Origin: Trichopria drosophilae | Taxonomy: Eukaryota; Arthropoda; Insecta; Hymenoptera; Diapriidae | DNA: 64,000 nucleotides | NCBI GenBank assembly: GCA_030407085.1 | Contig: CM059586.1 | Span: 30,305,501-30,369,500 of the forward strand | Direction: 5' to 3' | Translations under genes and position numbers: made by a program | Shown: positions 48,425-59,159 of the stretch, in pieces | Layout of the letters: each line of letters starts with the position of its first letter | Numbering within the stretch: the first letter of the stretch is position 1 | Notes under the pieces: generated by a model | What the model saw: the letters and a program-made list of their open reading frames with translations, nothing else | The model's database searches: none | Told to the model about the DNA's origin: nothing

Positions 48425-48868
48425 ATGTCGAGCAATGCAAATTCGGATCCGAACGAAGTGTACGAAGATGCAGAAAGGATGTCGAATAGCGATGACCACG
48501 ACATCCCTGCAGTTTCGCATTCGGTGATGGCCTTTGGTGAACAAATCAGACCCCCAGGTGTCGACGAGACATCGGATGACGAATACGCGAACGAAAATTA
48601 CCGACGGCCGAAATCTGTCGCTACCATTGTATCGACAGGAACAATAATTTCGGCCAATCGCGTAAGGAAACAATCGATCGAGTCGCTTCCTTCTTGCACA
48701 TCGGAAAGAGAATTGTATGATATTCCACCAAAAAGTTCTATCAGTCCTAAAAAATCACCTTCCATACACTCGTATCGACCAGCCACGAACCAATCGATTA
48801 ATGCCAGGAGTTCAAGGTCAACTCCCGAACGTGCAATCAGTGTGCACAACAGTCCGTCCAAGACAATG
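48425..48868 (+). CDS. TOGARAM1: TOGARAM-type gene, large linker exon
   Basis: 444 bp, 148 codons, phase 0 at both ends, between TTTTCAG and GTAAGT. Reads MSSNANSDPNEVYEDAERMS..., then an acidic stretch (DETSDDEYANENY), then Ser/Pro/Lys-rich segments (SISPKKSPSIHSYRP, RSSRSTPERAISVHNSPSKT). The first ATG is internal, since the exon joins in frame to the one at 42701. Long Ser-Pro-rich disordered linkers between TOG domains are usual in this family. The open frames on the minus strand here are shadows. Confidence 0.85.
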
Positions 48869-51800
48869 GTAAGTTACGATTATCGCCACAAATTATACTA
48901 AAAGCTTCCGCGTTAATTTGCCTTTTTTTGTATATGTTTTAGTTTCTTTTAATCCTATTTATCTTTACATTTTTCTCTCACTTTAAAGGTCATTTGAAAC
49001 GATCGAGTCAGTATCCAAAAGTGAAATGTGTATCCAACCCCTTTTGCTTCTTACAGAGAAACACTTTTAAATTGTGAACGTGTAAAATGAATTTTTGTCC
49101 ACACATTGGACACGAACAATCAGACAATTGCGTATAAATTATTATTTAGTATCATGAATGAAAGACAAAATATTGAAATAGTCCACATTATTTGTAAAGT
49201 ACCGATCTAGGTCGATCTAAATTGTTTACAGCAAAGGTGAGAGAATTTTTTTATTATTTAGTCTATGTACACACAGGTGTTCCGACCGATAACTCGTTTA
49301 CCGACCAACTCAATTATATTAATTATTTTTTACTGTGGGTACTTTTTATGTCACTTATAAGGTACTTGGAAAGAAGCCTGTATTTAAATGTGCTTTATAA
49401 GTTTGCACGCCGTTTACCATATTACTCTGAAATAATGATAATAGATACAGCTGTTTTATAAAACATTTAAATGTGTCTAAAAGCATTTTGGACATTTAAT
49501 TTCCACAAAAGGTTGAGCACAAAATATTTACAAAATTTGGCAAAAATGGCGGCTGAAGAATATTGATTAAAAATACATAAGTATTCGATTCAATATTAAA
49601 TAAGAATTTAGAGGATCAAGTGCGAGGCAGAAACAATTAGGTGCAAAATAATCACGTAATTGGTTTGCATAACTTTATTGCTTTCAAACTCGAAAATGCG
49701 TTCGTCAGTACAAACAACTTCTGGAAAACTTTTTTTTGTGTTTAATGTGTTAATATTGTTAAAATAATTGTGGAATTATACACATTAATTTGAACGGAAT
49801 ATATATATGAGTAATTCCGCGATACTTTTAATATTTAGGAAACAGTCTATTTGGAACACGAATGTAATATAATTTATCAACAAACAAAATTTTTTTTTAT
49901 TTTGAAAATGGTGGGTAATATCATATTGTAATTTCAAGACATGTAATTCTCAAGAAGGTACCTATCTTACGAAATAAAATATAAGGACAAACACAAAGGA
50001 AATTAAATTTTCATACAAAATCAATTTGTTTACCTCGGATGGTTTAAAAAGCGCGGTTCGAGTTTAAAAAAAATAAGACATTAGTGCTTTCTTCACATAA
50101 GAATTATTCAAACTACACTTTTTAAAATACCGTGCCAATAAAATTACAAGAAAAACTATACACTATTTCGCCTCTCGCTTCAAAACCCGTTATTTTTTTG
50201 GTGGCTCTCCAGTTATACAATTCGAAAATCCCCAAACACGATTGCCATTTTTGTTGTTATATTTTTAACTGTACGTCAGTATTTTCAAGTATCTAAGGGC
50301 CGCTATCGCAAAATAACAGGTTTTAGTTTCTTTTATAGCATCTTTTAGTTTCTCACATGACTGAAATAAATAATTATAAAACTGTAAAAAATATAATTAA
50401 CCAAATTTGTAATAAATTAATTAATCATTATGGAAAATAATGGTAAATAGATGTTAACATAATATTAGAGAACGACTTATGAACGATTGCGTTGAATTCA
50501 AATATAACGAGGAAACAAGGTAAAATAACAAATATTTTAATAAAATGTCTTAAAATTAAATAAGTAACAAAAACATAATATTCCATAAATACTAAAAGAT
50601 AAATATTTAATAAATATTTCAATAATAAATATATATTTTTTATTATATTTATTTATATTTTATTAATATGATTTTGTAGCAATTATATTAATATTATTTT
50701 AAATTTACTACATTAAATTTTTAAATAAATTACTACATTTCGAAGATGCAATATTTGTACATGGAAACATATTGGTTATGAAGCTTAGTACCCAAAATTA
50801 CAGATTGTCGGCGGACATGCATTGTGTGATCTATAATGTTTAATTTTAGTAAAAATTATTGTGGTTTTTTTTGTAGTATTTATCCGAATATTCATCCTAT
50901 AGAGGAACTCAGAAAAGTAATACTTTGCAGGAAACATCAGAATTTTGTTTTCTCTGATATCAGACTATATAACTTTCATATGACAAAATACTTAGTCATA
51001 ACATATTAAAAAGAAAAATAAAGAAATTTGAAATGTGTATATCGATTTCATTTTTAAATGATTCTATGCCATATATACAACATTCGGACAGACATTTGGA
51101 TAGCAAGTTTTCAATCGTTTTGACATTTTACGAGGGCGTTGCAATTATTATCAATTTACGTACAAGTATATTTTTTATCACTTTTACCAAAATGTTTTAC
51201 AAGTAATCAAAGACGAGTAATTTCCACTAACAACGTGTGACAGTATCCATAGCATGCATTGTGTCAGAACTGATGAAAATTAAGTTACTTTAACCATACC
51301 ATCTGAAAAATACTAAAAGTAACATAGAAAAATGCTTGTCAATTATTGTAGCTCATGCCGAAGATTTTGCTGATTTTCCGTACGAAGTAAGCGTGAATTA
51401 TTTTGGCTATTTATTAACCTCTGGTTACCTAACCTTTGTTCATGTGTCAAATTTTACGGATGGTTTGAAACTACTTGATTATTTTATCTTATTTATGAAG
51501 AAAGGTTTAATATTTTTAAAATAGTCGTAATTTTGCTGTGACTTTCTATCTGTTAAACAAAATCTTTGCATTTACATTTCATGCAAAGACGGACACTTAT
51601 CTACATTAATATATTGATACAATTTTTGGGAATGTTTATTTTGTCGCTTTTTTCATTTCGTTTTGTAAATATTTGTTTCTTTATCTTTTGATTGAGCTTC
51701 GATAATGAAATGTCTCGAATATAGCCTTGATATTGGTCTTGTTCTGTGGTATTAAAAGTATAGTCATGCAGATTACCCGAATTAATACCGCCCCAATTGC

Positions 51801-52194
51801 CTTTGATTTAAACAAAAATATTGGTTTTATGAAGGTACATTTATTATTCACATGCAGCCGTAATTGATGGCGATATTCTCCAATATGGCGATTGAAAATT
51901 GAAATCAATTTTAGATTTTAACTTTTAAATTAGTAACGAATATGACAATACTTTAATTATAGAAACAAATAAAAGTAGACTAAATAAATACGTTAATAAA
52001 GTTTCACTCAGACATTTGTTGATAAATTTGAAGCAATTTTTTAAATAATGGATGTTTTTAAATTTAAATGTTTGGTAAAGTTTAAATAATATTTTGGTTT
52101 CAACGAAAGTTATTTGGTTTTAAAGAATGATAAATTTAATTTCAGATTTAATTTCTCCGTAATAAAAATTTTAATTTAACCAAAATATTTTTAG
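48869..52194. other. Intron stretch, nothing recognised
   Basis: AT-rich. Small fragments such as AAAATGGCGGCTGAAG (49542) recall the interspersed repeat. The end ATATTTTTAG is the acceptor for 52195. Confidence 0.5.
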
Positions 52195-52425
52195 GTGGTA
52201 GATGGTGACGCAGGAGATGATATAGACGGTGAAATGGAAATTGCTTCTGTATATCCTGAAGAAGCAGCCTCTTTTACAGCTTTAGAGTACGTGGTTGGGG
52301 AAGTCAATACCACAGAATCCACGTACCCCATGTCGATACCACAGTCGAGAGCAGCTTCCGAATATGAAATGTGTGTTGGTAGTGATCCAAACTTGCGACC
52401 CAGTAGTGCCGACAACATTCCACTG
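52195..52425 (+). CDS. TOGARAM1: TOGARAM-type gene, internal exon (acidic linker)
   Basis: 231 bp, phase 0 to 0, acceptor TTTTTAG, donor GTGAGC. Reads VVDGDAGDDIDGEMEIASVY... to ...LRPSSADNIPL; Asp/Glu- and Ser-rich. No domain seen. Frame, phase and composition match its neighbours. Confidence 0.85.
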
Positions 52426-52668
52426 GTGAGCTTAATCATAATTATATATTTAAGTTTATTACTTTCCGTTATTGACAATGAAGCTGGATGTCTTTTTTGT
52501 AACTGATTCTCAATAATTTAACAATATATCTCCATTGATGCGATCCTATTTCTTTAATAATTTGTAAATTATTAAATTAATTATATACTTGAGCTGAAAA
52601 TATACATTTCTGACAACTCTGGCAATTGAATGTATTTACTAAAGAATTGGTAATCATAATTGTTTTAG

Positions 52669-52839
52669 TCACCGAAGATATCATCTCCTGAAAGATTTAT
52701 CAGTGAAGTATCAATACCACTGGATGATCGTTTCGATACCTCATCGCCGGTTCGAATAGGTTTTGATGATGATGGTCGCATTGAGAGTACCGGAAGTGAA
52801 GAGAGCAAAGAACACCAACAAACCCCTCGACGACTACCG
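52669..52839 (+). CDS. TOGARAM1: TOGARAM-type gene, internal exon (linker)
   Basis: 171 bp, phase 0 to 0, acceptor GTTTTAG, donor CCG|GTAATA. Reads SPKISSPERFISEVSIPLDD... to ...EHQQTPRRLP. It follows a short 243-bp intron. Polar, Ser-Pro-containing linker with no recognised fold. Confidence 0.85.
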
Positions 52840-52972
52840 GTAATAATCCAAATTAACCATAACAATATATATAATTTTTTCCGTACGTGCACTAACAGAA
52901 GTTGTCTTTTACCAGTTACAACATTTCAATTACTATAAGTATTACAATTGCAGGAGTGAAGGCAATCTTAGT

Positions 52973-53045
52973 AGAAATGTATGAAGGCCCTGATCAGACA
53001 TGTAACGCTGTGGTCAGACCTTGATCAGGGCCATAATAAATTTCT
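52973..53045. repeat. 73-bp palindrome
   Basis: AGAAATGTATGAAGGCCCTG (52973) pairs with CAGGGCCATAATAAATTTCT (ending 53045); TGATCA flanks the loop on both sides. Probably a very short MITE in the 2-kb intron before the TOG exons. Confidence 0.75.
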
Positions 53046-53655
53046 GCTCGGGAATATTTGTCTTTTAGCATTTGTTTATGAATGTTTAAAAGAAGATCTA
53101 CGGAATTCTCCTTTATTAAAAAGAATAATTCATTACGGCTAGGAAAATGCATATGTTAATTTTTATCATGCTCTGGTTTATTATACGATCATAGATAATG
53201 CTAGTTAGTAATAAATGAGCAACGGCTATTGTCACATTACCTTTTATACAATTATGTTCGTCGCTATTGCAAGAGATGATTATTTTCCATTTAAGATGTT
53301 AGTGGCAATGATACTTCCATGTTACGACCAATTCTAAAATACTGGATAATAGTGTATAATATTTAAGATAGTAAAGAAAAGTATCTGGAGACATCTGTCC
53401 TTGTTGTAATGGTCTACATCAATTTTAGTATATTATACCTGTAAAATACCCCTTATTTTAAGTTTGCATTTATTCTTCTGACCAGTTTGTTGATGTCATG
53501 GAAATATCTATAAATTGTAAATCTAATTTGAATACAATTCATCTTGCGGTAAATTATTAGGATTTTTTAATAAGAATGATGAACATTTAGAAGGAATTAC
53601 CTAGACATAAATGGTCGGAGTAAAATCCTGGTAAGGTACTAACTCGGTACTGGCA

Positions 53656-54320
53656 GCCAGTACCGATTAACGGAAATGAGTCAGTACTGGCAATAAACCG
53701 GCGAAAAACTGATTCAGTACTGGTATACAGTACTGTTTGCGACAATAAAACGATACTGTCAATAATACCTCCAAAATACAGGTCCAGTGCAGGTAGCCAG
53801 TACTGTATTGGCTATTAAATGAGTACTGACTGACATAACAAATTAGTACTGACGCATTGCTAGCTGCCAATAATTGCATTAGTAACAAATAACATCCGAG
53901 AGTACGACTGAACTAAACCAGTAAACAGGTAACCAGTACTATATTTCGTATTAAATCAGTACTGATTGACGGAGCAAATCCGTATTGATCCAATACTGAC
54001 CGATAGTAGTGTCGTAATTAAGAAATAATGTCTGGCTATCAGAATACGCTAGAACTGTCGCAATACTGATTACCAGTGCTATTTTCAGTGTTAAATCATT
54101 ACTAACTGCCGAAATAAATCGATACTGATAAAATACTTAGTTCTCGTGCTGTATTATAATATTAAATGATTATTGCCCTTAATAAAAATATCAGTGGTAT
54201 GTCGGAATTAACCATCAGCAAAATACTGTCTTAGTACTAATTGTCAACACTCATATTCAACATTGAATCCGTACGGACAGAACGGTCGTGTCATCACCTA
54301 TTTAGTACTGATGCCAGTAC
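53656..54320. repeat. Degenerate ~70-bp satellite-like array (AGTACT core)
   Basis: GCCAGTACYG-type unit starts lie near 53656, 53726, 53798, 53932, 54072 and 54144, i.e. steps of about 70 bp or twice that. Each unit carries a second word TTAAATNAGTACTGA and often AATAAATCGATACTG. CAGTACTG (AGTACT is itself palindromic) is the best-kept core. It is diverged and non-coding, with no relation to the other repeats in the window. Confidence 0.75.
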
Positions 54321-54807
54321 TAACATTCAGAATCGGGACAGAGTGTAGAATTCTTATAAGATGTAGAATGTTTTAAAAATGTTGTTGTTTTAATTAGTAA
54401 AAGAAACATTGGTAATCCTGCACTTAATAACGTGTATTTTACAGAGTATACAATTCTAATAATACCACATAAAAGACACTCTTCTCAATGTACGTAAACT
54501 AGTATTTTGGTGAAAACTTGTCTAACGATTAGTGGTAATTTGTATCCATTTCGTTTGCAGTAAAACATAATTAGTAAATATAATTTTAATACGATAAGAT
54601 GCCAGTATTTTAGTACAATCATAACATTTCCTTTATGAATAATAAAATATTTTGATATTAAGAATTGATTTTCATATGAATGAATGAAATCTTTGAATAT
54701 TTTCCAACTTAAAAAAATTTTCTATTTGTATTTCGCAGCACCCGTAAAGTGCATCATAGAAAAATTAAATTAAACTTGAGTATCTAATGATATATTATTT
54801 ACTCTAG

Positions 54808-54971
54808 GGAACATTACCAAAGACGAAAAGGCGGCCCATAAAAACAGAAATAAAGTCCAGATTTGGTGCTAATAGAGCCACTTCAGTTCCTGCTACGCGA
54901 AAATTGGAAAAGCAGTCGGAAAAGACGAAAATGGTTCAACAATGCTTTTCTCAATTAGAGCACAAAGACTG
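54808..54971 (+). CDS. TOGARAM1: TOGARAM-type gene, exon entering the TOG domain
   Basis: 164 bp, acceptor TTACTCTAG, donor TG|GTAAGT. Reads GTLPKTKRRPIKTEIKSRFG..., a basic segment, then KMVQQCFSQLEHKDW, the start of the first HEAT repeat of the TOG domain. The Trp codon is split by the intron (TG+G). D-W at this point is the family's usual entry into a TOG domain. Confidence 0.9.
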
Positions 54972-55080
54972 GTAAGTAATCTTAACCCTTTTAAAATTAT
55001 TCATATTCACTTCAATTCTTTAATATTTACTGCACAATATTTGACTGCATCAAACAAATAAAACATATTATTTATTACAG

Positions 55081-55276
55081 GGAGGTCGTAATGAAAGGCC
55101 TTAAAACACTTTCGGAAATAGCCAGAGATTATCCGGAACAATTAGATAAATGTTCGCCAGGAATAGTATCAAGAGTTCTTGGTAAACATGTGCGAAACTT
55201 GAGATCTCAAGTTGCTCGTGCTGCCTGTTTAGCATCTGGGGATGTTTTTAATTCTCACATACGAGGAATTGATCAC
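55081..55276 (+). CDS. TOGARAM1: TOGARAM-type gene, TOG domain exon 1
   Basis: 196 bp, acceptor TTATTACAG, donor CAC|GTAAGT, after a 109-bp intron. Reads (W)EVVMKGLKTLSEIARDYP... VRNLRSQVARAACLASGDVF. W-E-x-x-x-KGL and the VKNLRS-x-V-x-RAA-like inter-helix loop are hallmark TOG (HEAT) features; the loop faces tubulin in known TOG structures. In TOGARAM this is the last TOG domain. Confidence 0.93.
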
Positions 55277-55374
55277 GTAAGTTCTCATAAAATTTATTCA
55301 GAATAAAGAAAATGTCATTTTCTGCCTTTATTGATCAAGACAAATCTAATCATCTTCTTGGATATTATTTGTAG

Positions 55375-55523
55375 GACTTAGATGAGGTAGCTGGACCACT
55401 TCTGAATAGAACTGCTGACACGAATAGATTTCTACGCGCCGATAGTAATGCTGCTCTTGATAGTATGGTGCAGAATTTATCACCTCAAAGAACGATTGGA
55501 ATCATCGCTAATCGAGGAGCAAC
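55375..55523 (+). CDS. TOGARAM1: TOGARAM-type gene, TOG domain exon 2
   Basis: 149 bp, acceptor TTTGTAG, donor AC|GTAAGT. Reads DLDEVAGPLLNRTADTNRFL..., then NAALDSMVQNLSPQRTIGII. This matches the family's pattern ELD-x3-x-LL-x-K-x-x-x-x-N-x-FIR, followed by AL-x-x-MV-x-NV-x-P. Middle HEAT repeats of the TOG domain. Confidence 0.93.
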
Positions 55524-55962
55524 GTAAGTACTGCATTATATCTAATATTGTTCATATTAACTTCATTTATAGATCAAGTCCTAAGTTTTCATTGTAACCT
55601 AATAAAAACGGGTATATAACGTCATTTTTTAGTAGTATATTTAGTATAGAAAATAATACGTCAAAATACGCATTCAGCTCAGTTTCTTACATAATGATAG
55701 GCTTACATAATGAATATTCAAATATAATCCTGAATTGTGATATTCACATTCACACCAAAAATATATTAAACCAGGTTATAAAAGTTAGACTATTGAACCA
55801 CTTGCTTATTTTTCCACGAGTAATACATGGTTTATGACTTAGAATAAGCATGATTTCATTGTTTGTAAATGAAGTGATTAACTGTCGTTCATTACAGTTA
55901 AGTTTATGTATAAAATAAGCTCTTTTTCGAAAGATAAAAACATTGTTTCTTACTATTTGCAG

Positions 55963-56121
55963 GCATCAGAATGCGATTGTCCGTGCAGAGACAGCTCGCT
56001 TACTAGCTGCAATATTAAATCGAATCGGCCCAGATCATGTCATGACTCTATCAAGAGATGCAAGAGATAAATTACTCTGTGCTGGTGCTAAACTTCTGAT
56101 CGACGGAAATTTGGATGCAAG
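55963..56121 (+). CDS. TOGARAM1: TOGARAM-type gene, TOG domain exon 3
   Basis: 159 bp, acceptor ATTTGCAG, donor AG|GTATAA. Reads (T)HQNAIVRAETARLLAAIL..., then GPDHVMTLSRDARDKLLCAG... and NLDAR. H-x-N-x-x-VR-x-x-x-A-x-x-L is the next conserved TOG loop, and the GAKLLIDGNLDAR segment corresponds to the A-x-F-x-QD-x-x-x-x-TR segment of vertebrate relatives. Confidence 0.93.
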
Positions 56122-56441
56122 GTATAATATTAAATAATTTATTGTATTTGCATATTTTCAAACTTAATTATTTATCCTAAGAACACCTAACTGACAGCAT
56201 TCATTCTTCTTGTTCACTAAATTTTTACATTTCCTCTTTATTTTCTTTTGGACCACTTTGTTATTATTTTTTACCTGCTGTTGTATTTGCCGTTTCCATC
56301 TACCTCTTTAAATAGATAATCTTCCTCATCAATAATCCTCTTATGCTCCTTTTCAACCCATTTATGTCCTTTCACAAGAATACCTCGTAAGTTGCTAATC
56401 ATCGCTACTTGATGTTAATAAAATTAAATGAAAAATTTCAG

Positions 56442-56562
56442 GAAACACGCGAAGGGAATGTTCCGGAAACTTGTACGATGTGATGGCTTCCGGAAGGCGC
56501 TAACCGATGCAGTTCCAGACTCAACTCTGCGAAATATTGAAAAAACCTTGAAATCTTTGTAG
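56442..56562 (+). CDS. TOGARAM1: TOGARAM-type gene, last coding exon and stop
   Basis: 121 bp, acceptor AAATTTCAG; reads (R)KHAKGMFRKLVRCDGFRKAL... to ...RNIEKTLKSL and TAG at 56560-56562. It aligns with the last helices of the C-terminal TOG domain (TRYYGRKML-like, then D-F-x-K-x-L), and the protein ends about where family members do. No continuation past the stop is needed. Confidence 0.9.
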
Positions 56563-58250
56563 AAGCGTGAATCTCGTGATCTATCCTCTGGATGTATCCG
56601 AAGAGTTGGAACAGTATATTCCACGGAACAATAGCTCTTCGCGGAAACTATTATGGTAACAATGGGAGCAGCATTTCGAAATTCGTTGCAACGTGTCGTT
56701 CACACAGCTACAACTTCGCGTGCAGAAGCTCTCGCGGTATTTTTACAGAAAAGACTACGTTCTCTAAGCGAGTTTCATCCGTTTTTGATACCGTTAATAG
56801 TAACTTCGTAATTGCTCTTAATTTGAGCACTTGCGGATAGGGGGTTTTAATATGCATTACGCACATTCGTGATGTACCAAATAATAAGTGATCACATAAT
56901 CTGTAAGAAATACGTCAGTTCGCTCAAATCATTCTTTCGAGGGTTTTTTATTTGAAATTTTCGACAACGAGACACTCAGTGAAAGTGCTGGTTGATTCAG
57001 CGTATTGTTGACTGGTTGAAGTTGATTTGGAAATTTTAATTGAAAAGAGATTGCATCTACCAGTGCTTCACCGACTCTGTAAAGTGAGACGCATGAAGCT
57101 ATAAAATCAAGGAAGATGCTGCAAAGCGGTTCTGAGTTCGTAATTCGAAAGAGGCACATTGCCCAGTGCAATGTCATTGTTTCGGTGTGCGATGAGTGCT
57201 TTGTCGATAGTTTTCGTGTGCCCATAACTAAACCATTGATCATTTTGAAAATGCCTTAGACTCGTCCAAGTAACATAGCGATGTTTAAAAATTGAAACTG
57301 AATCCGTCCTCGTATTGCAACGATTGAATTACTGGACACGCGCGATCATCACTCTTCGGGACATCGTCGCCATCTTATCGGAGTTTTTCATCTCTAACTC
57401 AAGATTCACTTTCTTTGTATAACATTTGTATTTGTATACATCCAATGTATAGTTGTGTACTCTTTAATTTGAGCATACATATAATATATATTATATAATT
57501 CAGAAAATGAAACTTGTTTTCACATAATCCTATGTAGCATGTACGGCGTATTGTTTAAAAATGTATCATTGAAGGGTATTGCAGTAAGTATTGGTTTACA
57601 ACTAACAAAATCACGAAAAGTAGAAATATTTAAATTTTTAGTGCAAAATGTATGTATTATGATACTTTGTTTTTAGTTCGAGTCGTATAATTTCAGTTTT
57701 GAGTAGTTAAGACGTACTCTGATAATAGCATAAAGAATAACGGAACTTTTATCCTGTTTCGTTTTAGTATGTTTTATTATAGTTTATATTAGATTTCAGG
57801 TCAAATTGTTTTCTAGTTTCGTTGAAATCGCAATTATTTAAGATTTTTCTGTGATAATCAGCGATATTATTGATGGTTAATGTTAATCCTTTACGATATG
57901 ATTCTTTATAACGAATCCACCTGAAATGTAAAATTCAAAAACTTGCTGTTTCAATAATTGTTAATGCCCTCTCTAGTTGTAACTGAACATTTGGAGAAGA
58001 AACTGTTCTGTAGCAACTCTGGTACTGTATCTTACATTTCATTACTTGTTTATTTTCCTATCATTATGAAACTGTGAATATTTATAGTCTCAATCTTTTT
58101 TTCTAATGAATGACGAACCGATATGATACGTAAATCTTTCCAATGAGTGACTTTCAGATCACGGGGCATATATCATTTTTTACCACATTAGCAAAAAGTA
58201 CACAATATGGACGATAGAACCCCGATTATCACAGAATTAAAAATATTTTT
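56563..58250 (+). other. Probable 3' UTR region
   Basis: The ~800 bp after the stop are richer in GC than the introns, as expected for a transcribed 3' UTR. I see no AATAAA before the retroelement; variant ATTAAA at 58236 and 58263 could serve. Open frames here (56592-56840 +, 57243-56929 -) have no recognised similarity and are left uncalled. The stretch 58251-59159 shows nothing I can name. Confidence 0.45.
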
Positions 58251-59159
58251 GCAATTTCCGCAATTAAAAATCTGTCAGTGTAGCTTTATGGATCTACATT
58301 TTACCGTATATCTAGAATTTAACCGAAAAAAATGACACGGACCAATTTATGAAATGGTGTCAACTCCAGTTGGGCAACAGGAAAAAAATTATTGATTTGA
58401 TCGTATTATCATCAAATATAGCTGGTATTGTTGCAGTAAAATAATTCGTAGATCTTTACTTAGATGAGCCAAGCGATTTATTTCTTTCGTGTGTTTCAAC
58501 CAGTTTGAACCGACCTCATCGGGGTAGCTGGACTATTAGAGAAATCGTAACAAAAAGTGCTACTGGAGTTATAACAATTCCTTTAATATTCAAAACAATT
58601 ACAGTGCTCGAACTTAAGAAACTCGAGTTTATTCTATGACTAAAGATATATTACTTGTTATGAACATAAAGAACTTATTATACACGCGTTGATTGTTGCA
58701 AAATCTGGAGGAGATGAATCGTGTATGCTATTGAAAATGTTGAACGTAATATTTAACGGAGAATGTTTTAAAATATTAGTTCTAAAGTGTGGACAAGTTA
58801 TCAGTAGACATCACCGAGTAAAGTAAGAAAAATCAGAGGATTTTATTAACTGAAAGATTTTGTCTCAGTCAGTTAAACCGTGTAACAACTTGCAAAAGAA
58901 TTTCATAACAAGCAATTTCTGTGTTGGAGTCTGGTCTGAAACACAAAGCTATGTATATTTCATAGCTTTGTAAGGGTAGCTGTAAGTATAGGTGCAAATG
59001 TACATGTGATATCTGATCTCTAATTTTCTACCTCATTTTCATCTAGCAAAAAATATGTGGATATAAAATTCGAAAATTAAGTTTATTTTTCGAGACCGTT
59101 TTTTTTTTAAATTGTATTGAGTAATACGGTATTTCCACATATTTTAAATTTAATAACTG

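Larger units (their letters stand above)
721..56562 (+). other. TOGARAM1: TOGARAM/crescerin-type gene, 3' part (11 exons in window)
   Basis: Gene span. Family knowledge: TOGARAM (crescerin, FAM179; CHE-12 in nematodes) proteins bind tubulin through TOG domains and control the length and stability of axonemal microtubules in cilia. Seen here: eleven exons at 721-861, 34009-34121, 42701-42930, 48425-48868, 52195-52425, 52669-52839, 54808-54971, 55081-55276, 55375-55523, 55963-56121 and 56442-56562. All have AG/GT borders and matching phases, and they sum to 706 codons including TAG. The first ~485 residues are Ser/Arg/Asp/Glu-rich and probably disordered; residues ~485-690 form a TOG domain ending near the stop. 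Order is as expected for the end of TOGARAM (linker, then last TOG). Earlier TOG domains should lie upstream of the window. The choice between TOGARAM1 and TOGARAM2 cannot be made. Introns are 33.1, 8.6, 5.5, 3.3, 0.24, 2.0, 0.11, 0.10, 0.44 and 0.32 kb. Confidence 0.85.

Noticed and set aside
48248..48673. 141-codon open frame on the minus strand
   Set aside because: It overlaps the well-supported plus-strand linker exon 48425-48868, is its shadow, and runs into intron sequence.
56929..57243. 104-codon minus-strand open frame after the TOGARAM stop
   Set aside because: No start context, splice site or recognised family; better explained as 3' UTR of the plus-strand gene.
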